Source: Streptomyces sp. AC555_RSS877
GTDB lineage: Bacteria > Actinomycetota > Actinomycetes > Streptomycetales > Streptomycetaceae
NCBI RefSeq assembly: GCF_019049245.1
Contig: NZ_JAGMUK010000221.1
Location: forward strand, 124,001 to 188,000
Length of the DNA stretch: 64,000 bases
Direction of reading: 5' to 3'
Shown here: positions 43,042-51,155 of the stretch, piece by piece
How positions within the stretch are numbered: position 1 is the first letter of the stretch
Layout of the letters: each line of letters opens with the position of its first letter
Program-made: the position numbers and the translations under genes
Notes under the pieces: generated by a model
Database searches by the model: none
What the model was told of the DNA's origin: nothing
The model's input: only the letters and a program-made list of their open reading frames with translations

Positions 43042-43390
43042 AAGTTGCACACTGCTTCAGCAGCGAGGCGATGTCGGCGTCCACCACCCGGTAGCGCACG
43101 ATCCTTCCCTCCTTCTCCCCCTCCACGACCCCCGCCGCCCGCAGCAGCCTGAGTGCCTGCGACACGGCGGGGTCGTTCATGCCGGTGGCGATCGCCAGGT
43201 CGGAGACGGCCAGCGGGCCGGTCCGGTGCAGGGCGAGCAGCAGCGCGAGCCGCTTGGGATCGGCGAGCAGGGAGAAGCGGTCGGCCCAGGTGCGGACATG
43301 ACCCGGTTCGCCGATCGCGGCGATCGCGTCGCACACCCGGTGCCCGTCGATGGTTCGGCGATCCGCTCGGTCGGCCGGAACGAGATGCAT
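43022..43390 (-). CDS. ArsR/SmtB-family metal-responsive repressor
   Basis: 122 residues from the ATG at 43390, GAGGA upstream. The winged HTH is LADPKRLALLLALHRTGPLAVSDLAIATGMNDPAVSQALRLLRAAGVVEGEKEGRIVRYRV. N-terminal HLVPAD..DG and C-terminal HR/CD residues could bind a metal. It is divergent from a nickel/cobalt permease, so a nickel sensor of the NmtR/KmtR kind is likely. The last five or six residues (SSPSGV) come from the dispersed repeat at 42972-43041. Confidence 0.85.
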   Translation of the reverse strand: MHLVPADRADRRTIDGHRVCDAIAAIGEPGHVRTWADRFSLLADPKRLALLLALHRTGPLAVSDLAIATGMNDPAVSQALRLLRAAGVVEGEKEGRIVRYRVVDADIASLLKQCATSSPSGV

Positions 43391-43698
43391 GCCGCCATCC
43401 TCGCAGGCACCCCCATGTGATCTTCCATACCTGCGCAGGTACGCAGCTATGCAGGAGACCGCTTGCCGCCCTACGGTGGGCGGGCCGTGGTGCTCGGGAA
43501 GCCGGTGACGACCCCTCAGGGGGTCCATGCCGGAGCGGCCCTCGCCACTGTGATCGGGGAGTTTCCGTCCCGTCCGGCGCAAGCCGGGCCACTGGTCTCG
43601 CGACCGGGAAGGCAGGAACGGACACGCACGACCCGTAAGCCAGGAGACCGGCCACGGCATCTCACGAGTTGATCCACGAGGTGCTGGAGCGTGACCGG
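43391..43698. other. 308-bp divergent promoter region of arsR-like and nickel permease genes
   Basis: It contains the palindrome at 43428-43441 and a second CCTGC...GCAGG pair spanning 43430-43456, as well as long GC-rich sequence before the permease. GGAG lies nine bases before the permease ATG at 43699. No metal riboswitch is evident; one was looked for by eye only. Confidence 0.5.
43428..43441. promoter_or_regulatory. Candidate ArsR operator
   Basis: TACCTGCGCAGGTA is a 14-bp perfect palindrome, 38 bp before the ArsR start. A related half-site (TATGCAGG) follows at about 43449. Confidence 0.45.
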
Positions 43699-44796
43699 AT
43701 GACCCTGCCCAATCCTGCCCCGACGTCCTTCAAGTGGCGTCGGGAGGACACCCTCAAGACCGCCGGCCTGATGGCGGTCGTCGCCGCACTGCACGTCGTC
43801 GCCTTCGGAATCCTGTTCCTCCTCGTCGTCCCCGGGCACTACGAGGTCGGCGACAAGGCCTTCGGCATCGGCCTCGGCATCACCGCCTACACCCTCGGCA
43901 TGCGGCACGCCTTCGACGCCGACCACATCGCCGCGATCGACAACACCACCCGCAAGCTGATGGCCGACGGCAAGCGCCCGGTGTCGGTGGGCTTCTGGTT
44001 CGCGCTCGGCCACTCCAGCGTGGTGGTGCTCCTCGCCCTGCTGATCGCGGGCGGCACCCAGCTCGCCGGAAAGGTCATGAACGAGGACTCCGGCACCCAC
44101 CAGGTGCTCGGCGTCCTCGGTACGACGATCTCCGGCACGTTCCTCTACCTCATCGCCGCCCTCAACCTGGCCGCCCTGCTCGGCATCCTGAAGGTGTTCA
44201 AGGCGATGCGGGCGGGCGCCTACGACGAGAAGGAACTCGAACAGCACCTGGACTCGCGGGGATTCATGAACCGCATCCTGGGCCGCCTCACCAAGTCCAT
44301 CACCCGGCCCGGTCAGATGTACCCGCTCGGCTTCCTCTTCGGCCTCGGCTTCGACACCGCGACCGAGGTCACCCTGATGGTGATGGCCGGGTCGGGCGCG
44401 GCGGCCGGCCTGCCCTGGTACGCGATCCTCTCCCTGCCCCTCCTGTTCGCCGCCGGCATGAGCCTTTTCGACACCCTCGACGGCACGTTCATGAACTTCG
44501 CCTACCAGTGGGCGTTCTCCAACCCGGTCCGCAAGGTCTTCTACAACCTCACCATCACCGGCCTGTCCATCGTCGTCGCCTTCTTCATCGGCACCATCCA
44601 ACTCGTCGGCATCCTGCACGAGAAGCTCGACCTGAGCGACGCGGTCACCACCTGGATCGCCGACATCAACCTCGACAGCGTCGGCTACGTCATCGTCGGC
44701 CTGTTCGTGGTGGTGTGGGCGGTGGCCATCGCCTACTGGCGGCTCGCCAGGGTGGAACAGCGGTGGGCGGTCCGGCCGGCGGCGGAAACGCGCTAG
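43699..44796 (+). CDS. HoxN/HupN/NixA nickel-cobalt transporter
   Basis: 365 residues from the ATG at 43699. The signature RHAFDADHIAAIDN (HX4DH) in the second span and LGFDTATEV in a later span are those of NiCoT permeases. Around eight hydrophobic segments are seen. It brings Ni or Co into the cell. The neighbouring ArsR gene probably represses it. Its TAG interlocks with that of the nucleoside hydrolase on the other strand in the same CTAG. Confidence 0.95.
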   Translation: MTLPNPAPTSFKWRREDTLKTAGLMAVVAALHVVAFGILFLLVVPGHYEVGDKAFGIGLGITAYTLGMRHAFDADHIAAIDNTTRKLMADGKRPVSVGFWFALGHSSVVVLLALLIAGGTQLAGKVMNEDSGTHQVLGVLGTTISGTFLYLIAALNLAALLGILKVFKAMRAGAYDEKELEQHLDSRGFMNRILGRLTKSITRPGQMYPLGFLFGLGFDTATEVTLMVMAGSGAAAGLPWYAILSLPLLFAAGMSLFDTLDGTFMNFAYQWAFSNPVRKVFYNLTITGLSIVVAFFIGTIQLVGILHEKLDLSDAVTTWIADINLDSVGYVIVGLFVVVWAVAIAYWRLARVEQRWAVRPAAETR

Positions 44797-45755
44797 ACGC
44801 CCTCCACCGTCGTCAGCCACAGCTTCACGTACCGCTCCACGTCCACGCGCAACGCCACGTCCACCAGCCGCTGTTCACGGGTGCCCTCGTGGATCTCGGA
44901 CTCGCCGGGGCGGGGGCGCCGGTCGACGATCGTCTGGCCCCGGGTGGCGCCCGGGGCCAGGCTCACCTCGACCGGGAGGCGTTCGGTGGTGATGCCGTCC
45001 GGGTCGACGACCGCGCAGACGGCGCCCGCGTCGCCGAGGCCGCCGGTGGGGGTGGGGTCGCCGGAGGTGGCGGGGTCGCGGTGGGCGAGGAGTTCACCGG
45101 CCATGCGCAGGCGGGGTTCGGAGCTCGCGCGCAGCCGCTGCACGTCCCCGGCCGGGACGAGGACCTGCTTGAAGACGTCCAGGCCGTACATCGTGATCGG
45201 CACCCCGGCGGTGAGCAGGATCGCGGCCGCCTCCGGGTCGTGCCACACGTTGAACTCGGCGACCGCCGTGGCGTTCCCGGTCGTCACCGCGCCGCCCATG
45301 AACACGATCCGCTCGATGTTGCGCACGACCTCCGGGTGGGTGCGCAACAGCAGCGCGATGTTCGTCAGGGGCGCCATGGGGATGAGGGTGACCGGCGTCG
45401 GCGAGGCGAGGATCTCCCGCCGCAGCAGCGTCACCGCGTCCACGTCGACCGCCCGGCGGGTCGGCGCGGGCAGCCCCAGGTCGCCCATCCCGTCCTCACC
45501 GTGCACGTGCCGTGCCGTCCGCACCGGCTCGATCAGCGGGCGCTCGGCACCCCGCGCGACCGGGATGTCACCGGCCCCGGCCTGCTCCAGCACGGTCAGG
45601 GTGTTGCGGACGACGCCGTCCACGTCGGTGTTCCCGGCCACGCAGGTCACCGCCCGCACATCGAGCGCGGGGTGGCGTACGGCGAACAGCAGGGCCAGGG
45701 CGTCGTCGACGCCCGTGTCGCAGTCGATGATCACCGGGATGGGCTGACCGGTCAC
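44793..45755 (-). CDS. Nucleoside hydrolase
   Basis: 320 residues from the GTG at 45755. DTGVDDALAL (13-22) is the Ca-binding aspartate cluster of the inosine-uridine preferring family; later signatures are PMAPLTNIALLL and FNVWHDPEAA. It splits ribonucleosides to base and ribose. It overlaps the convergent NiCoT gene by 4 bp. Confidence 0.92.
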   Translation of the reverse strand: MTGQPIPVIIDCDTGVDDALALLFAVRHPALDVRAVTCVAGNTDVDGVVRNTLTVLEQAGAGDIPVARGAERPLIEPVRTARHVHGEDGMGDLGLPAPTRRAVDVDAVTLLRREILASPTPVTLIPMAPLTNIALLLRTHPEVVRNIERIVFMGGAVTTGNATAVAEFNVWHDPEAAAILLTAGVPITMYGLDVFKQVLVPAGDVQRLRASSEPRLRMAGELLAHRDPATSGDPTPTGGLGDAGAVCAVVDPDGITTERLPVEVSLAPGATRGQTIVDRRPRPGESEIHEGTREQRLVDVALRVDVERYVKLWLTTVEGV

Positions 45756-45800
45756 GGCGGGGTTCCTCTCTCCGGGCTACGACGGGTTACGACAGCGACC

Positions 45801-47039
45801 TTACGCAGCCGCCCACAGTTCGGTCCCGCGATCACCGACCCGGGCGGCGATCCGGTCCAGCAGCTCCCCGACCGGCATCGCCCCCGGCCGGCTCCCGTCC
45901 CGCAGCCGCAGCGCCGCCAGGTCACCGTCGGCCTCCCGCTCCCCGATCACCGCCTGGTACGGCACGAGTCGCGCCGCCCGGATCCGGGCGCCGAGGGTGC
46001 CGTCACCGGGGCCGTGGAGTTCCGCCCGGAGCCCCCGTGCCAGGGCCTGCCGGACGACCTCGTGGGCCCGCTCCTCCTGTGCGTCCGCGACCGGCAGCAC
46101 GACCAGCTGCACGGGCGCGAGCCACGCCGGGAACGCGCCGCCGTGCTGTTCGAGGAGATGCGCGACCGCCCGTTCCACGCTGCCGATGATGCTGCGGTGC
46201 ACCATGACCGGCCGGTGTTTCGCGCCGTCGGCGCCGATGTAGTGCAGGTCGAAGCGTTCGGGCTGGTGGAAGTCGATCTGGACGGTGGAGAGGGTGCTCT
46301 CGCGGCCGGCGGGGTCGGTGATCTGGACGTCGATCTTGGGGCCGTAGAAGGCGGCTTCGCCCTCGACGGCCTCGTAGGGGATCCCCGAGGCGCCGAGAAC
46401 CTCCCGCAGCAGCGCGGTGGCCCGTCGCCACAGAGCCGGGTCGGCGACGTACTTGCCGCCCTCGCCGGGCAGGGAGAGCCGGTATCGGGCGGGGCGGATG
46501 CCTAGATCGGCGTACGCGCGGCCGATCAGCTCCAGGGCGTCCCGGGCCTCGTCCACGGCCTGGTCCAGGGTGCAGAAGTTGTGCGCGTCGTTGAGCTGGA
46601 TGGCCCGGACCCGGGTCAGGCCGCCGAGCACCCCGGACGGCTCGGAGCGGTACATGCCTCCCAACTCGGCCATCCGCAAGGGAAGTTCACGGTAGCTGTG
46701 GGAGCGGGAGCGGTAGATCAGCGCGTGGTGGGGGCACAGGCTGGGCCGCAGCACGACCTCCTCCGCGCCCAGCTCCATCGGCGGGAACATGTCCTCGCTG
46801 TAGTGCGACCAGTGCCCCGAGATCTCGTACAGCTCGCGTTTGCCGAGGACCGGCGAGTACACGTGCCGGTATCCGGCGGCGCGTTCGGCCTCCCGGACGT
46901 ACTCCTCCAGGGTGTGCCGGACGACGGCCCCGTCGGGGAGCCAGTACGGCAGGCCCGCGCCCATCAGCGGGTCGGTGTCGAACAGGCCGAGTTCCCGGCC
47001 GAGCCGGCGGTGGTCGTGCGGTCCGGACATGGCGGTCAT
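45801..47039 (-). CDS. Threonyl-tRNA synthetase lacking the TGS and editing domains
   Basis: 412 residues from the ATG at 47039 (GAGGAG nine bases upstream). It starts right at the catalytic core, while normal bacterial ThrS is about 640-660 residues. Motif 2 (YRSEPSGVLGGLTRVR), zinc ligands (Cys in PSLCPHH; His), HRSIIGSVERAVAHLLEQH (motif 3) and the anticodon domain (FPAWLAPVQLVVLPV) are all present. So it can charge tRNA-Thr but cannot edit Ser-tRNA-Thr in cis. It is likely a second copy used under threonine starvation or for resistance. The leader peptide upstream supports starvation control. Confidence 0.93.
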   Translation of the reverse strand: MTAMSGPHDHRRLGRELGLFDTDPLMGAGLPYWLPDGAVVRHTLEEYVREAERAAGYRHVYSPVLGKRELYEISGHWSHYSEDMFPPMELGAEEVVLRPSLCPHHALIYRSRSHSYRELPLRMAELGGMYRSEPSGVLGGLTRVRAIQLNDAHNFCTLDQAVDEARDALELIGRAYADLGIRPARYRLSLPGEGGKYVADPALWRRATALLREVLGASGIPYEAVEGEAAFYGPKIDVQITDPAGRESTLSTVQIDFHQPERFDLHYIGADGAKHRPVMVHRSIIGSVERAVAHLLEQHGGAFPAWLAPVQLVVLPVADAQEERAHEVVRQALARGLRAELHGPGDGTLGARIRAARLVPYQAVIGEREADGDLAALRLRDGSRPGAMPVGELLDRIAARVGDRGTELWAAA

Positions 47040-47084
47040 GGCGGTCGTCTCCTCACGGTGACCGGCGACGAGCCCCCGCACGAC

Positions 47085-47114
47085 AAAGCCCCGGGGCACT
47101 CGCCCCGGGGCTTT
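47085..47114 (-). terminator. Attenuator terminator before the short thrS
   Basis: AAAGCCCCGGGGC pairs perfectly (13 bp) with GCCCCGGGGCTTT over a 4-nt loop. It lies 15 nt after the leader peptide stop and 45 nt before the ThrS ATG. Confidence 0.75.
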
Positions 47115-47129
47115 CGACTGGGTCAGCTG

Positions 47130-47195
47130 TCAGCGCGCCGGGACACTCTCCGGCGTCGTCGTGAGAGACACGAGTAGTACGTGGGCGCGCTGCAT
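47130..47195 (-). CDS. Leader peptide with three Thr codons (ACG ACG ACG)
   Basis: 21 codons from the ATG at 47195: begins MQRAHVLLVS and ends LTTTPESVPAR, then TGA. Three consecutive ACG codons precede a terminator hairpin by about 45 nt, the arrangement of ribosome-mediated attenuation. There is no ribosome-binding site upstream; TGTTAC about 10 bases before the ATG could be a -10 box, so the message may be leaderless. Starvation for threonine would stall the ribosome at the triplet and favour an antiterminator. Confidence 0.72.
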   Translation of the reverse strand: MQRAHVLLVSLTTTPESVPAR

Positions 47196-47368
47196 GGGGC
47201 GACGGTAACAAGGGGACGGGGAGCCGGACGATCGGTTTTCGGGACCCGCGCCGGCCCCGGCACCGGCCCCGCTCACCCGTACGGCCCGGCTCGCTGGTGG
47301 GAGGGCGGAGCTGGTGGTGCCGTAGGAGGGCGTACTCGATCTTGGACGGCCTCAAGGAGGCACCCCCG

Positions 47369-48145
47369 ATGACCCCGCCCCCGGCCCGCGCGCTCGCCGC
47401 CTGCGCCGTCAGTCTGAGTGCCTTGGCCGGTACGGCCGGCTGCTCCGCCCTCAGTACGCCGCCCACCGCCCAGAAGCCGGACTACGGGCGCGCGACCAGC
47501 GCACCCATGACGTCCGCCGCCCCGTCGTCCGCCGGACTCACCCAGGCGCAGGCGCAGGCCGCCCTCGTCACCGAGGTCGATCTCGGCGAGTCCTGGGCTC
47601 CTACGCAGGGGTCCGCGACCTGGCACGACGGGCTGCTGAAGGCGACGGCGGAGTGGCCCGAGTGCCGGCGCCTGCTCGACGTCCTCTACACCGAGGAGCT
47701 GTTCGGCGCGGACACCCGCCCCCGCGCGGTGATCGGCCTCGACGACGTGTGGAACGGGTCCCAGCTGCGCTACCAGGTCGTCACCCGGAGGGCGGCGGAC
47801 GTGGACCGGAGTCTGGCCTGGCTGAGGACCCTGCCGCAGAAGTGCGCGCAGTTCACGTCGACGACCGCCCAGGGCAACGTGACCGAGGTCCAGGTCACCG
47901 ACGCGGCGCTGCCGGAGGTGGGGGACGCCCGCCAAGGTCTACGGGTCACCGTGTCCGGCGCCACGCTGAACGGCGAACCGGTCCTGCTCACCCTGGACGT
48001 CGCCGTCGTCCGCGTCGGCGCCGACGCGATCGGCCTCACCCACGGCGGTCTCGGCGACGTGTCGGCCGACGTCACCGAGGCGGCCGTGGACCTGGGCGCG
48101 CGGCGTCTGGCGGAGGTCCACAAGCACGGCCGGGCGGAGATCTAG
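47369..48145 (+). CDS. Lipoprotein, hypothetical
   Basis: 258 residues from the ATG at 47369, with AAGGAGG upstream. The signal peptide ends TAGC (Cys25), a slightly degenerate lipobox. The outer domain has two long helices and strands (QAQAQAALVTEVDLGESWAP, WPECRRLLDVLYTEELFG, SGSQLRYQVVTRRAADVDRSLAWLRTLPQKCAQF). Two Cys are placed for disulfides. The shape is reminiscent of PknH-like sensor domains. Function unknown. Confidence 0.78.
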   Translation: MTPPPARALAACAVSLSALAGTAGCSALSTPPTAQKPDYGRATSAPMTSAAPSSAGLTQAQAQAALVTEVDLGESWAPTQGSATWHDGLLKATAEWPECRRLLDVLYTEELFGADTRPRAVIGLDDVWNGSQLRYQVVTRRAADVDRSLAWLRTLPQKCAQFTSTTAQGNVTEVQVTDAALPEVGDARQGLRVTVSGATLNGEPVLLTLDVAVVRVGADAIGLTHGGLGDVSADVTEAAVDLGARRLAEVHKHGRAEI

Positions 48146-48420
48146 ACCAGCCGGTCGACCGCCTCCTTGGACTCCTTCAGACCGTCCCCGGTGATCTCCC
48201 GGTACAGCTTCACCGCTTGGACGGTCCTGCCCTCGCGGGCGAGCGAGGCGACCTCGTCCATCCGCGGGTCGTGCTCGGCCAGCCCCAAGTGGTCCAGGAC
48301 GAGGTCGAGTTTGCGCTCGACTCGCGCGACTCGGCGGTCCGCACGGGAGATGCGGCTCTCCACACCGGCGATGCCCACCAGTACGACCGCGGCGATCAGG
48401 AACAGTCCCAGGGTGTCCAT
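48142..48420 (-). CDS. Small membrane protein with a ribosomal bL12-like C-terminal domain
   Basis: 92 residues from the ATG at 48420. A single N-terminal span (MDTLGLFLIAAVVLVGIAGV) is followed by a basic helix and then REGRTVQAVKLYREITGDGL and KESKEAVDRLV. This matches the C-terminal domain of L7/L12 (VKVVREITGLGLKEAKDLV). Proteins with this arrangement occur in actinomycetes; whether they contact translation factors is unknown. Its stop overlaps the lipoprotein stop at CTAG. Confidence 0.72.
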   Translation of the reverse strand: MDTLGLFLIAAVVLVGIAGVESRISRADRRVARVERKLDLVLDHLGLAEHDPRMDEVASLAREGRTVQAVKLYREITGDGLKESKEAVDRLV

Positions 48421-48431
48421 GATCGACGATC

Positions 48432-49170
48432 CTAGGCGCGGCCCGGGACGCCTTCCAGCAGTTCCTCCGGACCGAGCATGCGCTCCGCCGGCGCGCGGGC
48501 GACGGTCGTCATGGGCAGCCGCTCCTTCTCCGCGTACAGGCGCAGCAGTACCAGCGCCTCCTTGAGGGAGAAACCCGCGTACTCCGCCACGAGCCCCTTG
48601 GCCGGCTCGACCGTCGCCTTGGCGGACACCGCGGCCTGCAGGGAGGTGAGCAGATCGTGCGGCCGCCTGGCTTCGGCGGGCCAGTGGGCCAGGGTGAGCG
48701 CGGCGGTGTCGCACAGCCCCTGCGCCACGGCGATGTCGTCGGCGGGCAGGACGTCACCGTGCCGGTTGGCGAGGGACACCGCACCGATCGTGCGGCCGTC
48801 GAGGCGCAGCGGCAGGACGTGCAGGCAGACGTATCCGGCTGTCAGGGCGTGAGCGGTGTAGTCGGGCCAGCGGGGTGCCCTCGCGCAGATCGTCGGCGGT
48901 GACGGGATCGCCGGTGCGGAAGCAGTCGACGGACGGTCCCCGCCCCTGCCGCACCTGGAGGGCGTCCAGCCGGCCGAGGTCGTCGTCGGAGGCCGTCATG
49001 GCGCGCAGGGAGCCCCGCGCGTCGGCCATCACCACCCCGACCGCGTCCACGGCCGGCAGCCCCGTGCAGTGCTCGGTGAGCCGGGCGAACAGATCGAGCG
49101 GATCGAAGTGCGCGCCCAGTGTGTCCGCGAGGTCCACGAAGGCGCGGATGAGCCGCATCTCCCGGTTCAT
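48432..49170 (-). pseudogene. GAF-ANTAR regulator interrupted by a frameshift
   Basis: From the ATG at 49170 the frame encodes a GAF domain (MRLIRAFVDLADTLGAHFDP, LFARLTEHCTGLPAVDAVGV, LQVRQGRGPSVDCFRTGDPV). After DDLREGTP it becomes nonsense at about 48870. A one-base shift there resumes WPDYTAHALTAGYVCLHVLP, GAVSLANRHGDVLP and an ANTAR-like helix region up to 48432. So either the gene is broken, or there is a sequencing error or programmed shift. The intact protein would bind RNA hairpins as an antiterminator. Confidence 0.75.
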
Positions 49171-49201
49171 CCCAGTCCCCTCACACCGTCACCACTACGC
49201 C

Positions 49202-49297
49202 GGTCCGCCGGTCGGCCGGTTGGCCGGTTGGCCGGTCCGCCGGTCCGCCGGTCCGCCGGTCCGCCGGTCCGCCGGTCCGCCGGTCCGCCGGTCCGCC
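49202..49297. repeat. 8-bp tandem repeat (VNTR), 12 units
   Basis: Eight perfect units of GGTCCGCC (49234-49297) follow four variants (GGTCCGCC, GGTCGGCC, GGTTGGCC, GGTTGGCC). A further degenerate unit follows. It lies between two GAF-ANTAR genes, in the likely promoter of the frameshifted one. Confidence 0.92.
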
Positions 49298-49318
49298 GGT
49301 CGGCTAGCCGGACAGTTC

Positions 49319-50140
49319 CTAGTCGCGGTCGAACCTCTTCCTGTGCGAGACCACCTCGCGCGCCACCTCGGCGGCGGTGCGGTTGTGCGCGAAGGCGTCG
49401 CCACGCAGCCGGGCCAGCGCCTCGTCCGAGCCGACTCCGAGCTGCACCATGATCATGCCGATGGCCTGGTAGACCTCGTCGTGGTCCGCGGTCAGACCGC
49501 TCAACCAGGGTTCCGTTCCTCCCTGCCCGTTCTCTTCCCCCCGGGGCAGCGCCATAAGGGCTACCGTCATGAAGCTCGCCACGAGTTGCGCGGTGCGCAG
49601 GTCTCGGGCGTCGAGTTCGCCGGGGGTGGCGCGGTAGAGGTCGAGCGTACCCACGCACACGGCGTCGTTCCCGAGCGGAACCGAGTACACGGCCTGCACG
49701 CCGGCCTCCGTCGCCTGCTGGGCGAAGACCGGCCAGCGGCGGGCGTCCCGCCCGCTCGTGAGGTCGGAGGCGAGCACCGGGGAACCGATCCCGGCGGCGT
49801 GCACGCAGGGCCCGTCGCCCAGGGTGGCCTGGATCTCCGACAAGTGCGCGGCCTGGTTGCTGCTGGAGACCAGTTGGACGGGCATGCCGTCACTGCGCAG
49901 CGACACGCTCGCGCCGATCACCGGCAACAGCTTGACCGCCACCCTGCACAGCCGTCCGGGGATCTCCACGGGCTGGGCGCCCCGCACACCCTCGGCGATC
50001 ACATGGGCCGCCTCCCCCCGCTCGCCCTGCTGCTCCTGAGCGGCGTCATGGCCGGACAGCCGGGGGTCACCGCCGCCCGACCTGTCACACGGACCGTGGT
50101 CGTCGCCCGGGGCGCCGTCGCGGTCGTCCCTGGGCCGCAC
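49319..50140 (-). CDS. GAF-ANTAR RNA-binding regulator, second copy
   Basis: 273 residues from a GTG at 50140, chosen because a perfect AAGGAGG lies eight bases before it; earlier starts lack one. A GAF domain (about 55-190; GDGPCVHAAGIGSPVLASDL, GVQAVYSVPLGNDAVCVGTLDLYRATPGEL) precedes an ANTAR domain (DEVYQAIGMIMVQLGVGSDEALARLRGDAFAHNRTAAEVAREVV). ANTAR proteins bind paired hairpins in mRNA leaders to stop termination. The input signal is unknown. Confidence 0.88.
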   Translation of the reverse strand: MRPRDDRDGAPGDDHGPCDRSGGGDPRLSGHDAAQEQQGERGEAAHVIAEGVRGAQPVEIPGRLCRVAVKLLPVIGASVSLRSDGMPVQLVSSSNQAAHLSEIQATLGDGPCVHAAGIGSPVLASDLTSGRDARRWPVFAQQATEAGVQAVYSVPLGNDAVCVGTLDLYRATPGELDARDLRTAQLVASFMTVALMALPRGEENGQGGTEPWLSGLTADHDEVYQAIGMIMVQLGVGSDEALARLRGDAFAHNRTAAEVAREVVSHRKRFDRD

Positions 50141-50247
50141 GGCTACCGCCTCCTTCGATCCAGCGCCCCCAGTCTCGTACGTGAGCCCTGGGAGCGGACT
50201 CATGACCAGGTCAGGGTTCGTGGCGCGACCGAGAGCGCCCCGGTCGA

Positions 50248-51069
50248 CTACCCGTCGCCCGACCCGCGAAACGCGCTCGGCCCGCCACCGCCGAACGGTG
50301 CGGCACGGGGCCACAGCGGGCGGACGGAGGGCGGCTCACCGCCGACCTTGGTGACGATCTCGGTGGCGAGGTCGCGCAGCTTCACGTTCCGGTGCTGGGA
50401 GGCCCGGGTGAGGATCTCGAAGGCCCGCTCGGAGGAGCACGACTCCTGGGTCATGACGATGCCGAGCGCCTGGTCGATGACCGTCCGCGAGGAGATCGCG
50501 TTCTGCAGGTCCAGGCTGAACTGGAGCTGCCCCGCGAACTTCAGCGCCACCCCGAGCGCGCCCGACGCGTACCCCGCGAAGACGGCGGCCTGCTCGCGGA
50601 CCTGAGGGGTGAAGGAGCGCCGGTTTTCGGAGTACATGTTCAGGACACCGGGGACCTGCTGCCGGGCCGGGGCGAGCGGCAGCGCGAGCACGCTCCGTAT
50701 GCCGTGCCCTCGGGCGAGCCCGGGGAAGGATCCGAAGCGCTGCTCCTCGTCGACGTCCTCGATGCTGTGCGGTGAGCCGGTCCGCAAGGTCTCCAGACAG
50801 GGGCCTTCACCCACCTCGTACTGGCGCTGGTCGAACCGGTCCACCAGTTCGTCGCTGGCCGCCGCGCTGTAGGGGTCGTGGCGGTTCTCGGTGCCGAGCG
50901 TCACCGAGCAGTGCACCGGGACGGGCAGGGCGGTCGCGGCGAGGGTGACGAGCTGCTGGAGGAAGTCGTCCAGCCGGTCGGACTCCAGCAGCAGGTCCTG
51001 CAGCCGGACCAGGATCTGTTCGCCGCGCTCCGGACCGCCGGGACGGGGCACCGCGGGGGGATCCGTCAT
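50248..51069 (-). CDS. GAF-ANTAR RNA-binding regulator, third copy
   Basis: 273 residues from the ATG at 51069 (GGAGGAGG upstream). The GAF domain (about 25-165; GEGPCLETLRTGSPHSIEDVDEE, GIRSVLALPLAPARQQVPGVLNMYS) is followed by an ANTAR domain (LQNAISSRTVIDQALGIVMTQESCSSERAFEILTRASQHRNVKLRDLATEIV). It has the same length and layout as the neighbouring copy, pointing to local duplication and divergence. Confidence 0.88.
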   Translation of the reverse strand: MTDPPAVPRPGGPERGEQILVRLQDLLLESDRLDDFLQQLVTLAATALPVPVHCSVTLGTENRHDPYSAAASDELVDRFDQRQYEVGEGPCLETLRTGSPHSIEDVDEEQRFGSFPGLARGHGIRSVLALPLAPARQQVPGVLNMYSENRRSFTPQVREQAAVFAGYASGALGVALKFAGQLQFSLDLQNAISSRTVIDQALGIVMTQESCSSERAFEILTRASQHRNVKLRDLATEIVTKVGGEPPSVRPLWPRAAPFGGGGPSAFRGSGDG

Positions 51070-51155
51070 GACGAGCCTCCTCCGTCCGGGAACGGTCCCG
51101 GGCGACGAGTACCCGGGTGGACGGAAATGAGGCGGCGGACGCCGCCCGTGCTCGG

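Noticed and set aside
47040..47200. T-box riboswitch for ThrS
   Set aside because: No T-box sequence or specifier-loop layout is visible; a peptide with ACG triplet explains the region better.
49202..49297. Possible CRISPR-like array
   Set aside because: Units are 8 bp and contiguous with no spacers; it is a VNTR.
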